Shown: positions 8,285 through 17,851 of the stretch, piece by piece
Numbering within the stretch: the stretch's first letter is position 1
Layout of the letters: each line of letters begins with the position of its first letter
From: Pseudomonas asplenii
GTDB taxonomy: Bacteria > Pseudomonadota > Gammaproteobacteria > Pseudomonadales > Pseudomonadaceae
Reading direction: 5' to 3'
Assembly: GCF_900105475.1 (NCBI RefSeq)
Contig: NZ_LT629777.1
Location: forward strand, 5,332,001 to 5,396,000
DNA: 64,000 bases
Position numbers and translations under genes: made by a program
Notes under the pieces: model-generated
Database searches by the model: none
Told to the model about the DNA's origin: nothing
What the model saw: the letters and a program-made list of their open reading frames with translations, nothing else

Positions 8285-9187
8285 ATGAGCAATTCCCTTC
8301 CCCTCGCCCGCGATATCGACGGCAAAGCCATTGCCGCTCGGGTACTCGAAGAAGTCCGCGTGGATGTCGCGGCCCTGGCCGGGCAAGGTATCGTACCGTC
8401 CCTCGCGGTACTGCTGGTCGGTGACGATCCGGCCAGTCATGTCTACGTACGCAACAAGCTGCTGCGCGCCCAGGAAGCCGGTATCCGCTCCCTGGAACAT
8501 CGCCTGCCGGCCACCACCAGCCAGGCCGACGTCCTGCACCTGATTGCCGAACTCAACGCCGACCCTGCCGTGAACGGCATCCTGGTGCAATTGCCACTGC
8601 CGGCCCACATCGAGGAACAGGCGGTCATCCACGCCATCGACCCGATCAAGGACGTGGATGGTTTTCACCGTGAAAACGTGGGTGGGCTGGTCCAGGGCGC
8701 CGAAGTGCTGACTCCCTGTACACCCAGCGGCTGCATGCGGTTGCTGGAGGAGACCTGCGGTGACCTGAGCGGGTTGCACGCCGTGGTCATCGGTCGTTCG
8801 AACATCGTCGGCAAACCGATGGCGACCCTGTTGCTGCGGGCCCACTGCTCGGTCAGCGTGGTCCACTCGCGCAGCATCGACGCAGCAGCCTTGTGCCGTC
8901 TGGCCGATATCGTCGTGGTCGCCGTCGGCCGTGCGCAAATGATCGACGCCAGCTGGTTGAAACCGGGAGCGGTGGTCATCGATGTCGGCATCAACCGCAT
9001 CGATACCGAGGCCGGCCCGCGCCTGGTGGGCGATGTCGACTACGCCAGTGCCCGCACCGTGGCCAGCGCCATCACCCCGGTACCGGGCGGTGTCGGGCCG
9101 ATGACCATTGCCTATCTGCTGAAGAACACCGTGAGCGCTACCCACCTGCAACGCGCCCACCAGCCCCTCGCCGCAGTCGCGAGCTGA
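8285..9187 (+). CDS. folD: Bifunctional methylenetetrahydrofolate dehydrogenase/cyclohydrolase FolD
   Basis: A 300-residue FolD. It interconverts 5,10-methylene-, methenyl- and 10-formyl-tetrahydrofolate with NADP. Visible signatures are [20 protein letters not shown] with the following K (the catalytic Lys motif YVRNK), [20 protein letters not shown], the Rossmann motif [15 protein letters not shown], and [18 protein letters not shown]. The first ATG of the open frame (8195) is too early; [16 protein letters not shown] matches normal FolD N-termini. The protein has a slightly long C-terminal tail. Pseudomonads commonly carry two folD genes, and this one stands alone among catabolic genes, so it may be the second copy; this cannot be confirmed here. 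Confidence 0.93.
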   Translation: MSNSLPLARDIDGKAIAARVLEEVRVDVAALAGQGIVPSLAVLLVGDDPASHVYVRNKLLRAQEAGIRSLEHRLPATTSQADVLHLIAELNADPAVNGILVQLPLPAHIEEQAVIHAIDPIKDVDGFHRENVGGLVQGAEVLTPCTPSGCMRLLEETCGDLSGLHAVVIGRSNIVGKPMATLLLRAHCSVSVVHSRSIDAAALCRLADIVVVAVGRAQMIDASWLKPGAVVIDVGINRIDTEAGPRLVGDVDYASARTVASAITPVPGGVGPMTIAYLLKNTVSATHLQRAHQPLAAVAS

Positions 9188-9194
9188 TCCTGCG

Positions 9195-9443
9195 CTAAAG
9201 CGCGCCGGCGAAGGCTCGGCGCCCGGCCTGCATCTCAGTGCGCAGTTCGCCGATGAAGTTGGCGGCCGAACGGACGCTGGTGAAACTGCTGGCGGCGACG
9301 CCATTGAGCTGCAGGTCCACGCGCCCGGACACTGGGTCGAAGATCTTGATCATCAGTGCACCGTTGCCGTTGACGGTACAGGTGCAGGACAACGGCAGAA
9401 AGCCGGACTCAATGATCTGACACAGTTCACGTTCTGCAAGCAT
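9195..9443 (-). CDS. DUF1652 family small protein
   Basis: An 82-residue protein starting MLAERELCQIIESGFLPLSC, which matches the pseudomonad DUF1652 family as I know it. The pattern CTCTVNGNGALMIKIFDPVSG is part of the same domain. AGGGA lies 8 bp before this ATG, whereas the longer frame from 9500 has no ribosome site. The function of the family is unknown. It is convergent with folD, leaving only 7 bases between the stops. Confidence 0.75.
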   Translation of the reverse strand: MLAERELCQIIESGFLPLSCTCTVNGNGALMIKIFDPVSGRVDLQLNGVAASSFTSVRSAANFIGELRTEMQAGRRAFAGAL

Positions 9444-9592
9444 GGTGGTTATCCCTGAAAGCGAGTTCGAGGCAGCTCTTGCCGAATGAGCGTAGACCAA
9501 CTATTGCTACATGCAGGCGGCCTGACGACTAGGGACTGTCCCTGCGCCAGCACTGTCAGAAAATGTGAAGGCCGTCACGCTATCCTCCCGGA

Positions 9593-10699
9593 TCAGGGCT
9601 TCGCCGGCAGGGCTACCAGGGCAAACGCCTTGCGCAGGCGGGCCATTTCCTCATCCTTGCCGACGGTGATACGTATCCAGTTCGGCCAGTTTTCCCAGAT
9701 TCGCGCCACGTGTACGCCCTGCTGCGCCAGGGCCTGAGCAATCGCCCTGGCCGGACGCCGCAGATCGACCATGAAGAAGTTGCCCTGGGCGGCGGTACAG
9801 GTGAATCCGCGATCGCGGAACCAGGCGATGCTCTCATCGCGGATCCGGGCGTTGGTCTGCTTGCGCTCCGCAAGCAGCGCACGATCCTCGAGGCTGGCAA
9901 TCGCGCCGAGCAACGACGAGGTGGCAGCAACATTCTGCTCACCCAGCACGTTCAGCTTCTCCAGCAATGCGGGCTGGCCGACGGCATACCCCAGACGCGC
10001 GCCCGCCATGCCATAGATTTTGGAAAACGTGCGCAGCACCAGCAGGTCGGGGTGATCCTTGACCAGGGGCACGCAACTGGGCGCATCGCAATAATGGATG
10101 TACGCCTCATCGACCACCACCCGTGCACCGGCAGGTTTTTCTTTCAAGACGCGCTCGATCTGCGCCAGCGTCGTGAGCGTACCGGTCGGGTTATTCGGAT
10201 TGCAGAGGTAGATCGCCCCCAGGTCAGGGTCCACCGCAAGCATCGCGCCAATGTCATGGGCATGCCCGCTATCGAGCGGTACTTCATGCACGACCGCCCC
10301 GTGTGCCTGGGCCGCCAGGCGCGGAACCTCGTACGACGGCGTCGCCATCACCAGGCTGCGGCTGCCGGTGAAGGCCACGACTGCCTGCTGCAACGCGACT
10401 TTGGAGCCGGCGTAGATCTCGATGTGTTCCTCGGGAATCGACAGTTGCCGCGCCAGCAGCGCCGCCAGTTGGTACTGGTACTTGTAGGGGTAGCGTCCGG
10501 ACAGGGCGATGCCCTGTTCCATTGCCTGCCGCGCCGCCGCCGAAGGTCCCCAGGGACTCTCGTTGAAATTGAGATAGACCTCTCGGGAAGATGCCCTCGA
10601 GGCGCCGGGAACGGTCGCCGAAAATGCCCGTCCCGAATGACTCAACAACGGCAGTGCTGCCATCAGCCCCACCACCGAACGACGCGTCATAGCCACCAT
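9593..10699 (-). CDS. PLP-dependent aminotransferase (HisC-like) with twin-arginine-type signal peptide
   Basis: A fold-type I aminotransferase of about 368 residues. It shows LNFNESPWGPS, CNPNNPTGTL, VVVDEAYIHY, the PLP lysine in RTFSKIYGMAGARLGY, and a C-terminal WIRITVG with the substrate-carboxylate Arg. These match histidinol-phosphate aminotransferase relatives. Unusually, the N-terminus reads MTRRSVVGLMAALPLLSHSGRAFSA, a twin Arg, hydrophobic stretch and A-x-A-like cleavage site, which predicts export as a folded, cofactor-loaded enzyme. ATG at 10699 or 10690 follows AGGGAG/GGGA; the open frame continues to 10765 without support. It stands alone, divergent from aer. Substrate unknown; not a plausible histidine-biosynthesis enzyme if periplasmic. 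Confidence 0.83.
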   Translation of the reverse strand: MVAMTRRSVVGLMAALPLLSHSGRAFSATVPGASRASSREVYLNFNESPWGPSAAARQAMEQGIALSGRYPYKYQYQLAALLARQLSIPEEHIEIYAGSKVALQQAVVAFTGSRSLVMATPSYEVPRLAAQAHGAVVHEVPLDSGHAHDIGAMLAVDPDLGAIYLCNPNNPTGTLTTLAQIERVLKEKPAGARVVVDEAYIHYCDAPSCVPLVKDHPDLLVLRTFSKIYGMAGARLGYAVGQPALLEKLNVLGEQNVAATSSLLGAIASLEDRALLAERKQTNARIRDESIAWFRDRGFTCTAAQGNFFMVDLRRPARAIAQALAQQGVHVARIWENWPNWIRITVGKDEEMARLRKAFALVALPAKP

Positions 10700-10878
10700 T
10701 TTCCCGATCTCCCTTGATCGCCAGCCCAGATGAATCCCGGGCTGCAGGTAAAAGTCTGTTCTCAAGGAAACGAAGCGGGAAAAGTAAGATTTATCAGTAA
10801 TCGTGTACCGGAAAAACTACAGATGATGGCTTTTTGAAGCATCTCGTCCGACTGGCGTACACTTTCACACTCTTGGGC

Positions 10879-10928
10879 TAAAATTTTATCCGGTTCGCCC
10901 TAAACCTTTTCATAGAGTCGGCAGATAG
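10879..10928 (+). promoter_or_regulatory. Possible sigma-28 (FliA) promoter for aer
   Basis: TAAAATTT at 10879 resembles the FliA -35 (TAAAGTTT). A second TAAA (10901) followed 16 bases later by GCAGATAG (10921) gives a 6/8 match to the -10 GCCGATAA. Aer genes are usually in the flagellar regulon. Neither pair matches fully. Confidence 0.3.
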
Positions 10929-10954
10929 CTTTGTATGGAAAAGGAGTCGTCGGA

Positions 10955-12520
10955 ATGAGAAACAACCAGCCTGTTACGCAGCGTGAAGTCTCGCTAGGCC
11001 CGCAACAAAAGCTTATCTCGACGACAGACGCTCGAGGCATGATCACTTACTGTAATGACGCGTTTGTGGAGATCAGCGGCTTCGAGCGAGCCGATCTGAT
11101 CGGAGCCCCACAGAATATTGTCCGTCATCCCGATGTCCCACCTGCCGTATTCGGGCATATGTGGAGTGCCCTCAAACAAGGGCGCCCCTGGATGGGGATC
11201 GTCAAGAACCGCTCCAAAAATGGCGACCACTACTGGGTCAACGCCTACGTGACGCCGGTATTCGAGGGCAATCAGGTGGTGGGCTACGAATCGGTTCGGG
11301 TCAAGCCGACGGCCGAGCAGGTTCAACGCGCCGAATCACTGTACCGGCGCCTCAGCCAGGGCAAGCCGGCCGTTCCGCGCCAGGACAGCTGGCTGCCGAT
11401 GTTGCTCGATTACCTGCCGTACCTGGCGCTGGGCCTGGTGGCCACCACGAGTGGCCTGTTCCTCAGCGCACCGCTGGCGATCGCCGTGACAGTGGGCATC
11501 TCGCTGCCGATCGCGCTGCTGTCCTCACGCTGGCAACAGCAAGGAACCCTGCGGCTGTTGCAACTGGTTGAACCCTCCACCAGCGACTCGTTGCTGGCGA
11601 AAATGTACAGCGATGCGCGAGGCCCCCAAGGGCGCCTGGAAACTGCGCTGGTCAGCCAGAACTCCCGCCTGAAAACCTGCCTCACGCGCCTGCAGGACAC
11701 CGCCGAGCAGGTCAGCGAACTGGCTGGGCAGTCCGACCTGCTGGCCACCGACAGTTCCAAGGGACTTGAACGCCAACGCCTGGAGACCGAACAGGTGTCC
11801 GCCGCGGTCAACCAGATGGCGGCGACCACCCTGGAAGTGGCCAGCCACGTCCAGCGCACGGCGGATGCCAGCCAGCAAGCCAACCTGCTCACCAGCCGGG
11901 GACGCGATGTGGCCCGGGATACGCGCCAGGCCATCGAGCGCCTCTCGGCTGTCGTCGGCGAAACCGGCATGACAGTGGCGCAACTGGCCAAGGACAGCGA
12001 CGAAATCGGCACCGTGGTCGACGTGATCAAGGGCATCGCCGACCAGACCAACCTGCTGGCACTCAATGCCGCTATCGAAGCGGCACGCGCTGGAGACATG
12101 GGACGCGGTTTCGCGGTGGTGGCCGATGAAGTTCGGCAACTGGCACAGCGAACGTCGCAATCCACCAACCAGATCCATGAGCTGATCACCAAACTGCAGA
12201 CCTCGTCCAGCAATGCCGTGCAAACCATGGAGAACGGCAACCGCCAGGCCGAAGAAGGGGTCGCCTGGGTGCTCGAAGCGGACAAGGCCCTGGTGGGCAT
12301 CAGCGAAGCCGTGGCCCACATCACCGACATGACCTCGCAGATCGCCACCGCCACGGAACAGCAGACGGCGGTCGCCGAAGAAATCAGCCGCAATATCAGC
12401 ACCATCGCCCAGTTGGCGGACCAGTCCTCGGAACAGGCCACCCTCTCCACGGAACTGAGCAAGGACCTGACCCGAACCGCCTCCACGCAATATTCGCTGG
12501 TCGAGCGCTTCAACCGCTAG
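10955..12520 (+). CDS. aer: Aerotaxis receptor Aer (PAS-MCP)
   Basis: A 521-residue chemoreceptor without a periplasmic sensor. The N-terminal PAS domain (about 20-120) shows [20 protein letters not shown] and [17 protein letters not shown], the FAD-binding Aer pattern, with a following [15 protein letters not shown] hydrophobic hairpin (about 155-195) anchors it to the membrane, followed by the signalling domain with [20 protein letters not shown] and [20 protein letters not shown]. Aer senses redox or oxygen status through FAD and drives energy taxis. AAGGAG lies 9 bp before the ATG at 10955; the TTG at 10931 is an in-frame artefact. Convergent with the TonB receptor gene, with a hairpin between. 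Confidence 0.92.
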   Translation: MRNNQPVTQREVSLGPQQKLISTTDARGMITYCNDAFVEISGFERADLIGAPQNIVRHPDVPPAVFGHMWSALKQGRPWMGIVKNRSKNGDHYWVNAYVTPVFEGNQVVGYESVRVKPTAEQVQRAESLYRRLSQGKPAVPRQDSWLPMLLDYLPYLALGLVATTSGLFLSAPLAIAVTVGISLPIALLSSRWQQQGTLRLLQLVEPSTSDSLLAKMYSDARGPQGRLETALVSQNSRLKTCLTRLQDTAEQVSELAGQSDLLATDSSKGLERQRLETEQVSAAVNQMAATTLEVASHVQRTADASQQANLLTSRGRDVARDTRQAIERLSAVVGETGMTVAQLAKDSDEIGTVVDVIKGIADQTNLLALNAAIEAARAGDMGRGFAVVADEVRQLAQRTSQSTNQIHELITKLQTSSSNAVQTMENGNRQAEEGVAWVLEADKALVGISEAVAHITDMTSQIATATEQQTAVAEEISRNISTIAQLADQSSEQATLSTELSKDLTRTASTQYSLVERFNR

Positions 12521-12527
12521 CCAACTT

Positions 12528-12582
12528 GCGGCCCGCAAGCCACAAGCCCGGTCGAGTACCGAGCGTGTGCCTTGCGGGCCGC
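12528..12582. terminator. Inverted repeat between aer and the TonB receptor gene
   Basis: GCGGCCCGCAAG (12528-12539) pairs perfectly with CTTGCGGGCCGC (12571-12582), forming a 12-bp stem around a 31-base loop between two convergent stops. No long T run follows on either side, so it is a structural terminator candidate only. Confidence 0.5.
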
Positions 12583-12590
12583 AGGCTCGC

Positions 12591-14720
12591 TTAGAAGGTA
12601 TACGCCACGCCTGCCTGTACCGTGCGCGGTGCACCGGGGTAGGCATAGGCGTTGAAGGCCCCCTCGTCATACCCCTTGTTGAAGATGTTCTTCACGTCCA
12701 GGTTCAGGCGCACGTGTTCGTTGACCTTGTAGAAGCTCAGCAGGTCGACCACCGTGTACTCATCCATGTTGTAGGTGACGGTCTCGGTCTGGCCACGACG
12801 GTCATCCACATACTTGACGCCCATGCCCAGCCCCAGGCCCTTGGCGAAGCCGTCCTGGAACTCATAGGTGTTGAGCAGGCTGAAGCTGTTGCGCGGGATG
12901 TTGGCCAGGCGCGTGCCGGTTGGCAGGCGATTGTCCTTGGTCACCTCGGCATCGACGTAGGCGTAACCACCGATCATGCGCCACTCGGGAGTGATGTTGC
13001 CGGTGACGTTGATGTCCAGGCCACGGCTGCGGACCTCGCCGGCGGCCAGGTTAGAGTTGGGGTTGACCGGGTCCAGCGTCAGCACGTTCTCCTTGACGAT
13101 ATGGTAGATCGCCGCATCGACGCTGAGCTGCCGTTCAAGGGCTTCCCACTTCAGACCCAGCTCGTAAGACTTGCCTTTTTCCGGCTCGAAACCGCCACCG
13201 GCAGCCGGTGTACCGCTGTTGGGTTTGAACGAGCGCGCGGTGTTGGCATAGACCGCGAGGGTGTCGGTCAGGTCATAGATCAACCCGAAACGCGGGGTCA
13301 CCCCATTTTCCGCCTTGGTGAAATCGCCGGCATTATTGAGCTTGTTGTCGTAGTCATGCTCGAAGCGCTCGAAACGCAAACCGGCCAGCGCCTTGAGTCG
13401 CTCGGTCAGCGCAACCTGGTCCTGGATGAAGAACGCCCAGGTCTGCAGGTTTTCCTTGTCCCAGGTGGTGGTACGGGTCAGGGCTGGACGTGGCTGCCCC
13501 AGTACCGGGTTGTAGATGTCGATCGGATAGGTACCGACTGCAGTTGAAGAACGCTGGATGATCGAATTGTAGTCGTAGTTCTCGTACTCGACGCCCGTCA
13601 GCAAGGTGTGGCTGAAGGCTCCGGTATCGAAATGCCCGGTCAGGTTGAGTTGCCAGTCGCGGTCGGTCCACTCCAACTTGCGATAGTTGAAGTTACGCTG
13701 AAGGGTACGCCCATCGGCAGGCGCGCCGTTCGCCTCCACCGCATTACCCTGGATCGAGCCGTCGAGGAACTGGAAACCGCCACCGAGCGTCCAGTTGTCG
13801 TTCAGCAGGTGCTCGAAACGGAACTGGGCCATGTTGTTGTCGTTGTGCAGCAGATTGTCGCTGCCCTTCTCCCAAATATAGGTATCGCGCGAGGCGCTGC
13901 CGGTCTGGGTGTTATAGCGAGTGAGGCCACGGTCCAGTGGGTGATTGTTGCGCATGAAGTCGCCTTCGAAGACGATCTTCGTGCTGTCATTGACCTGCCA
14001 GCTGACGACTGGCGCCACGTCATAACGCTCGCTCTGCACGTCGTCGCGGAAGCTGCCGCCGCCCTCACCCAACACGTTCAAGCGATACGCCAGGCTGCCG
14101 TCCTGGCTCAGCGGGCCGGTTGCGTCCAGCGTGGCGCGGTGCATGCCCTGATCATCGAACTGGCTGCCCAGGGTAACCTTGGACTCCGGCAGTGGCTGCT
14201 TGCTGACCACGTTGAAGGTACCGCCAGGATCGCCGCGGCCATACAGGCTGGTGGCCGGGCCACGCAATACTTCCAGACGCTCGACAGTGTTTGCGTCCGG
14301 GGCGTTGGGGTAACCACGGTTGATCGGGAAGCCATTACGATAGAACTCACCCGTGGTGAAGCCCCGTACGGTGAAGGTGGTCAGCCCCTGCCCGCCAAAG
14401 TTGTTGGCACGACCGACGCCGCCGGCATAGTCGAGAGCGTCTTGCAGGCGAGTGGCCCCGGTGTCTTCCAGCACATCCTTGGGGACCACGCTGACCGATT
14501 GTGGCGTTTCGTGCAGCGCGGTATCGGTGCGCGTCGCGCTGGCCGAACGGTTGGCCTTGTAACCCTGCACCGGGCCATCGGCGCGTTCGTAATCACTGGC
14601 GTCGGCGTTGATGTTCACGGCTTCCAGCTGGACGGTACCTGGGGCAGCCGGTGGTTCCGAGGCCCAGACAAGTGAAGGAGCAGCGTGGAGCAGACACAGC
14701 GAGACGATCGTGCGGCGCAT
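12591..14720 (-). CDS. TonB-dependent siderophore receptor
   Basis: About 709 residues. A signal peptide (MRRTIVSLCLLHAAPSLVWA) is followed directly by the plug domain, with ETPQSVSVVPKDVLEDTGAT, LQDALDYAGGV, FTVRGF and VERLEVLRGPATSLYGRGDP-GG as in ferric-siderophore receptors. The 22-strand barrel ends in VQAGVAYTF with the terminal Phe recognised by the BAM complex. There is no N-terminal secretin/TonB signalling domain, so it should not signal through a sigma/anti-sigma pair. ATG at 14720 is chosen over the upstream 14744 because it starts the signal peptide. A Fur-like box lies 61 bp upstream. Which siderophore it takes is unknown; no siderophore synthesis genes are in the window. Confidence 0.92.
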   Translation of the reverse strand: MRRTIVSLCLLHAAPSLVWASEPPAAPGTVQLEAVNINADASDYERADGPVQGYKANRSASATRTDTALHETPQSVSVVPKDVLEDTGATRLQDALDYAGGVGRANNFGGQGLTTFTVRGFTTGEFYRNGFPINRGYPNAPDANTVERLEVLRGPATSLYGRGDPGGTFNVVSKQPLPESKVTLGSQFDDQGMHRATLDATGPLSQDGSLAYRLNVLGEGGGSFRDDVQSERYDVAPVVSWQVNDSTKIVFEGDFMRNNHPLDRGLTRYNTQTGSASRDTYIWEKGSDNLLHNDNNMAQFRFEHLLNDNWTLGGGFQFLDGSIQGNAVEANGAPADGRTLQRNFNYRKLEWTDRDWQLNLTGHFDTGAFSHTLLTGVEYENYDYNSIIQRSSTAVGTYPIDIYNPVLGQPRPALTRTTTWDKENLQTWAFFIQDQVALTERLKALAGLRFERFEHDYDNKLNNAGDFTKAENGVTPRFGLIYDLTDTLAVYANTARSFKPNSGTPAAGGGFEPEKGKSYELGLKWEALERQLSVDAAIYHIVKENVLTLDPVNPNSNLAAGEVRSRGLDINVTGNITPEWRMIGGYAYVDAEVTKDNRLPTGTRLANIPRNSFSLLNTYEFQDGFAKGLGLGMGVKYVDDRRGQTETVTYNMDEYTVVDLLSFYKVNEHVRLNLDVKNIFNKGYDEGAFNAYAYPGAPRTVQAGVAYTF

Positions 14721-14780
14721 CGATTTCAGTTCCAAAAAAAGCAAAAGCGAGAGGGATTAAAATGCGCGGCGATATTATCT

Positions 14781-14799
14781 GCTAACGATTCGCATTTTC
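14781..14799 (-). promoter_or_regulatory. Fur box upstream of the TonB receptor
   Basis: On the minus strand GAAAATGCGAATCGTTAGC matches 14 of 19 positions of the consensus GATAATGATAATCATTATC, in the ATGCGAATCGTT form common in pseudomonad Fur sites. It lies 61 bp before the receptor start. A separate TGTAC-ATTC-GTACA palindrome at 14810-14823 is further upstream. Confidence 0.7.
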
Positions 14800-14928
14800 A
14801 ATAGAATTATGTACATTCGTACACTCGCCCTGTGTGGCGCTGACGGTGAACCCATTGATCCGGCCTGGTCATGGCCAGCCAGGCGCGACAAAGCCAACAG
14901 GCCATTCGTCGTAGGGGCTATTTCTCGA

Positions 14929-15624
14929 TCAGAGTGAGGACTCGATGTCCTGCGCGGAACGCAAGTGCAGATAGACCGTGTTCCTGGAAACCCCCAGATC
15001 CCGGGCGACCTGGATGACGGCTCCCTTGAGCTTGAACATGCCCTGCTCGTGAAGCAGGTTGATCACCGCCTTGTTGTAGCCGCTGGACGATAACGCCATC
15101 GTTTCGGCGACTTTTTTGCGCGCCGTGTTGAGCGCAAGGCTTAGCGTTTCATTCACATCGGCCCCAAAGTTCTCCGCAAGCACTTCGGTCGCACCAGTCG
15201 GTGACTGCATGAAACTGCCAAGTATTTCGTGCAGCGGCGTGTTCAGGTGGAAGTTGATGCACAACAACCCGATCGGCGTGCCCTGCTCGCCAAGAATAAC
15301 CAGGGTGGTTGACTTGAGCGGCTCACCATTGCGGTTTCTACAGAAGTAGTTCATCGCGCTGCTGTGCTGCGACTCATTGATCTGGGCCAACATACGCAAC
15401 GCCAGATCGGTGATCGGCGCCCCCGCTTGCCGGCCGGTCAGATGCCCATTGATGATCTTGATCACCGAGGCATCCAGATTGTCCAGGCGGTGAAGGACGA
15501 ACTCGAAACCCGCCCCCAGGTACGCGGCCAGACCATCCAGCAGCGTTGCGTGGGACTGGAGAATGGCCTGGTCAGCAGACGAGAGCTTCACCAGGTCGGG
15601 CTTGGATTTTGCTCTTTTGAGCAT
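14929..15624 (-). CDS. YheO/DauR-like transcriptional regulator (PAS-like plus HTH)
   Basis: A 231-residue regulator of the YheO family. The N-terminal YheO PAS-like domain (about 25-140) shows VLHRLDNLDASVIKIINGHLTGR, AMNYFCRNRNGEPLKSTTLVI and GLLCINF. The C-terminal helix-turn-helix (about 185-228) shows VINLLHEQGMFKLKGAVIQV and LGVSRNTVYLHLR. The family includes DauR, which controls D-arginine use. It is the last gene of a probable minus-strand unit: APC permease, RidA, regulator. It probably responds to the amino acid or amine imported by that permease. The ligand is not predictable. Confidence 0.85.
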   Translation of the reverse strand: MLKRAKSKPDLVKLSSADQAILQSHATLLDGLAAYLGAGFEFVLHRLDNLDASVIKIINGHLTGRQAGAPITDLALRMLAQINESQHSSAMNYFCRNRNGEPLKSTTLVILGEQGTPIGLLCINFHLNTPLHEILGSFMQSPTGATEVLAENFGADVNETLSLALNTARKKVAETMALSSSGYNKAVINLLHEQGMFKLKGAVIQVARDLGVSRNTVYLHLRSAQDIESSL

Positions 15625-15665
15625 CTGGAATGCCTGCGGTATGACCAGGTATGGGACTCAGGGCG

Positions 15666-16040
15666 TCACGCCGAGACGGCAATCGCCTCGATCTCCACCA
15701 GCACGCCCTTGGGCAGCGCCTTGACCGCGACGCAGGAGCGTGCCGGCTTGGACAGGAAAAACTGCTCATAGACCTCGTTGAAGGCAGCGAAATCCGCCAT
15801 GTCATGCAGGAAGCACGTGGTCTTGAGCACCTGCTCGAAACCAACTCCAGCCTCCGTCAGAACAGCCTCGAGGTTTTTGATGGTCTGCAGTGTCTGCTCG
15901 CGGATCCCGCCTTCCACCACTTGCCCATTGGCAGGATTCAGCGGGATCTGGCCGGAGGTGAAAATGAGGTTGCCGAAGGCCTTGGCCTGAGAATACGGTC
16001 CGATCGCTGCGGGGGCATTTGCAGTGGTGATGGTTTTCAT
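15666..16040 (-). CDS. RidA family reactive-imine deaminase
   Basis: A 124-residue YjgF/YER057c/UK114 protein. It contains IGPYSQAKAFGNLIFTSGQI, REQTLQTIKNLEAVLTEAG, KTTCFLHDMADFAAFNEVY and the C-terminal PARSCVAVKALPKGVLVEIE with the Arg (R of PARS) and Glu that bind the carboxylate and water. RidA proteins hydrolyse enamine/imine products of PLP or FAD enzymes to 2-oxoacids and ammonia. GGAG lies 7 bp before the chosen ATG (16040); the frame to 16073 is longer. It sits between an APC permease and a YheO-type regulator, which fits amino-acid catabolism. A second RidA gene is at 32322. Confidence 0.9.
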   Translation of the reverse strand: MKTITTANAPAAIGPYSQAKAFGNLIFTSGQIPLNPANGQVVEGGIREQTLQTIKNLEAVLTEAGVGFEQVLKTTCFLHDMADFAAFNEVYEQFFLSKPARSCVAVKALPKGVLVEIEAIAVSA

Positions 16041-16196
16041 ACAGAGACTCCGATAGCCATTGATAGTCCCCACGACGGGGCAAGTGCCGATGCTAGAATG
16101 AACAAATGTTCACTCGCAATACTTTTCTTCACCAGCGCTACCCACGCCAGTTTCAGCCACCTGCCGCAAGGCAGAGCCCTCGCCCATACCGCCGCC

Positions 16197-17645
16197 TCAA
16201 GCCGCTGAGTGGCCCAACGCACGGAAACTCAAGGGTGCCGTACTGCGCAGACGCGCCGCCAGCATGATACCGATGAATGCCGCCAGCGGAATAATCGAGC
16301 ACAGCAGGATCGACAGCTCTCGGCTGGCGCCCGTCAGCACATCGAAATGCACCAGCGCCATCAACCAGATAGTCGCCAATGCCAGTCCGGAAAAAGCCGG
16401 TAGCACAAAGCACTTGAGCTTACTGGTCATCAGTTGGGGATTGGTCCTGAAATAGCAGATCACCGCCAGCGACGTCAGCGCCATCAGCAGGATCAGGCAC
16501 AGGGTCGCCAGGTTGGAGAACCAGGCAAACAACTGCATGACCGGGTCTGCGCCCAGCAACGCGAACGTCGACACGATCAGTGCAGCAATCAGGCTTTGCA
16601 GACCGGAGCCGAAGTGCGGACTCTGATGCCGCGCATGGGTGGTGCCAAGACGTTTCGGAATCAGGCCATCACGGCCAATCGCGAAGAAATAACGCGCCGC
16701 CGCATTGTGAAACGCCAGCAGCCCGGCGAACAGACTCAAGGTGAACAGCAGCCGGATCAGATCAGTCAGGCCGCTGCCCACATACTGATCCGACAGCGAG
16801 TACAAAAACGTGGTCGGATCCTGCATGCCTTGCAACCTGGAGACGATGTCGTCACTGCCCGCGCCGATCACCATCGCCCACACCGACAAGGTATAGAAAC
16901 CGCCGATCAGCAACACCGAGGCGTAAGTGGCCAACGGGATGGTGCGTTTGGGATTCTTGGCTTCTTCACCATACAACGTGGTGGCCTCGAAACCGATGAA
17001 GGCAGCAAAACAGAACAGCAACCCGATCGAAGGATTGCCCTGGCTGACCTGGGCCGGGGTAAACGAGCTGAGATTCACACCGTGGGCACCACCATGACCG
17101 ATGATCGCCACATCGAGAACCAGCACCACGGCATATTCCGCAATCACCACCACCGACAGCAGGCGCGCGGACAAGTCGATATTGCGATAGCCCAGAAAAG
17201 CAATCAGCCCCAGCGTGGCGAGCGAGCAGCACCACCACGGCACCTGGACGCCCAGCATTGCCTCCAGATTGCCGGCGAATATTGCGCCAAAAAGCCCGTA
17301 CATACCGGCCTGAAGGACGTTATACGCCACCATCGCCAACATCCCTGCCGCCCCGCCCGCCAGGCCACCCAGTCCGCGGGAAATAAATGCATAGAAGCCA
17401 CCGGCATGCACCACATGCCGGGCCATGGTGGTGTAACCCGCCGCAAAACACAGCAGCACCACCAGGGCGGCTGCCAGCAATGCGGGCATGCCAGCCCCAT
17501 TGCCCAGCATAATGCCGATAGGGAATCCACCGGCCAGTACGCTGAGCGGACTGGCGGCGGACACAACGAAGAAGATGATCATGGCGGCACCCAGGGTGCC
17601 TCGACGCAGTTCAGTGGCGGAACTGTCGCAGCTTGATACGCTCAT
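16197..17645 (-). CDS. APC-superfamily amino acid/amine permease (copy 1)
   Basis: A 482-residue inner-membrane transporter with about 12 hydrophobic helices. The first helix carries FFVVSAASPLSVLAGGFPIG with the broken-helix Gly pattern of APC transporters, then LGGLAGGAAGMLAMVAYNV and a conserved FIGFEATTLYGEEAKNPKRT loop. It is closely similar throughout to the 482-residue permease at 50890, and their 5' leaders also match. It probably imports an amino acid or amine by proton or sodium symport. Downstream genes encode RidA and a YheO regulator; upstream on the same strand is iacG, about 200 bp away. It could serve IAA precursors such as tryptophan or tryptamine, but nothing in the sequence proves this. 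Confidence 0.88.
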   Translation of the reverse strand: MSVSSCDSSATELRRGTLGAAMIIFFVVSAASPLSVLAGGFPIGIMLGNGAGMPALLAAALVVLLCFAAGYTTMARHVVHAGGFYAFISRGLGGLAGGAAGMLAMVAYNVLQAGMYGLFGAIFAGNLEAMLGVQVPWWCCSLATLGLIAFLGYRNIDLSARLLSVVVIAEYAVVLVLDVAIIGHGGAHGVNLSSFTPAQVSQGNPSIGLLFCFAAFIGFEATTLYGEEAKNPKRTIPLATYASVLLIGGFYTLSVWAMVIGAGSDDIVSRLQGMQDPTTFLYSLSDQYVGSGLTDLIRLLFTLSLFAGLLAFHNAAARYFFAIGRDGLIPKRLGTTHARHQSPHFGSGLQSLIAALIVSTFALLGADPVMQLFAWFSNLATLCLILLMALTSLAVICYFRTNPQLMTSKLKCFVLPAFSGLALATIWLMALVHFDVLTGASRELSILLCSIIPLAAFIGIMLAARLRSTAPLSFRALGHSAA

Positions 17646-17771
17646 TTTATTTACCTTGTTTTATGAGGGCAGTCGTTGCGGAAAAAGCCACCTTGTCACG
17701 CAAGACCGGTGGCGAATTATTATGAGTGTTCAACTATTGCATGGGATGTTAGGCGCCGCTCACGGCAACAG

Positions 17772-17785
17772 CTATCCCATATTGG
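17772..17785. promoter_or_regulatory. CTATCCCATATTGG motif upstream of APC permease copy 1
   Basis: Located 127 bp before the permease start. It matches 12 of 14 bases of the CTATCCCAAATCGG motif found upstream of the paralogous permease (52464-52477). Possible activator site conserved with the promoter; weak evidence alone. Confidence 0.3.
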
Positions 17786-17851
17786 CCGGCTTTTATCTCG
17801 GTAATCCCTGCCGTGCGCCAACCTGGTTCAGGCAGCAAAAAAGCACGCGGT

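Noticed and set aside
9531..9543. AGGGAC-T-GTCCCT hairpin between DUF1652 and aminotransferase genes
   Set aside because: Stem is only 6 bp with a 1-base loop, too short to fold as a terminator; no T run.
16434..17636. 400-codon plus-strand frame opposite permease copy 1, and a similar 408-codon frame at 51133-52359 opposite copy 2
   Set aside because: Gln/His/Arg-rich sequence typical of the antisense of membrane-protein genes; both arise because the permeases are paralogues.
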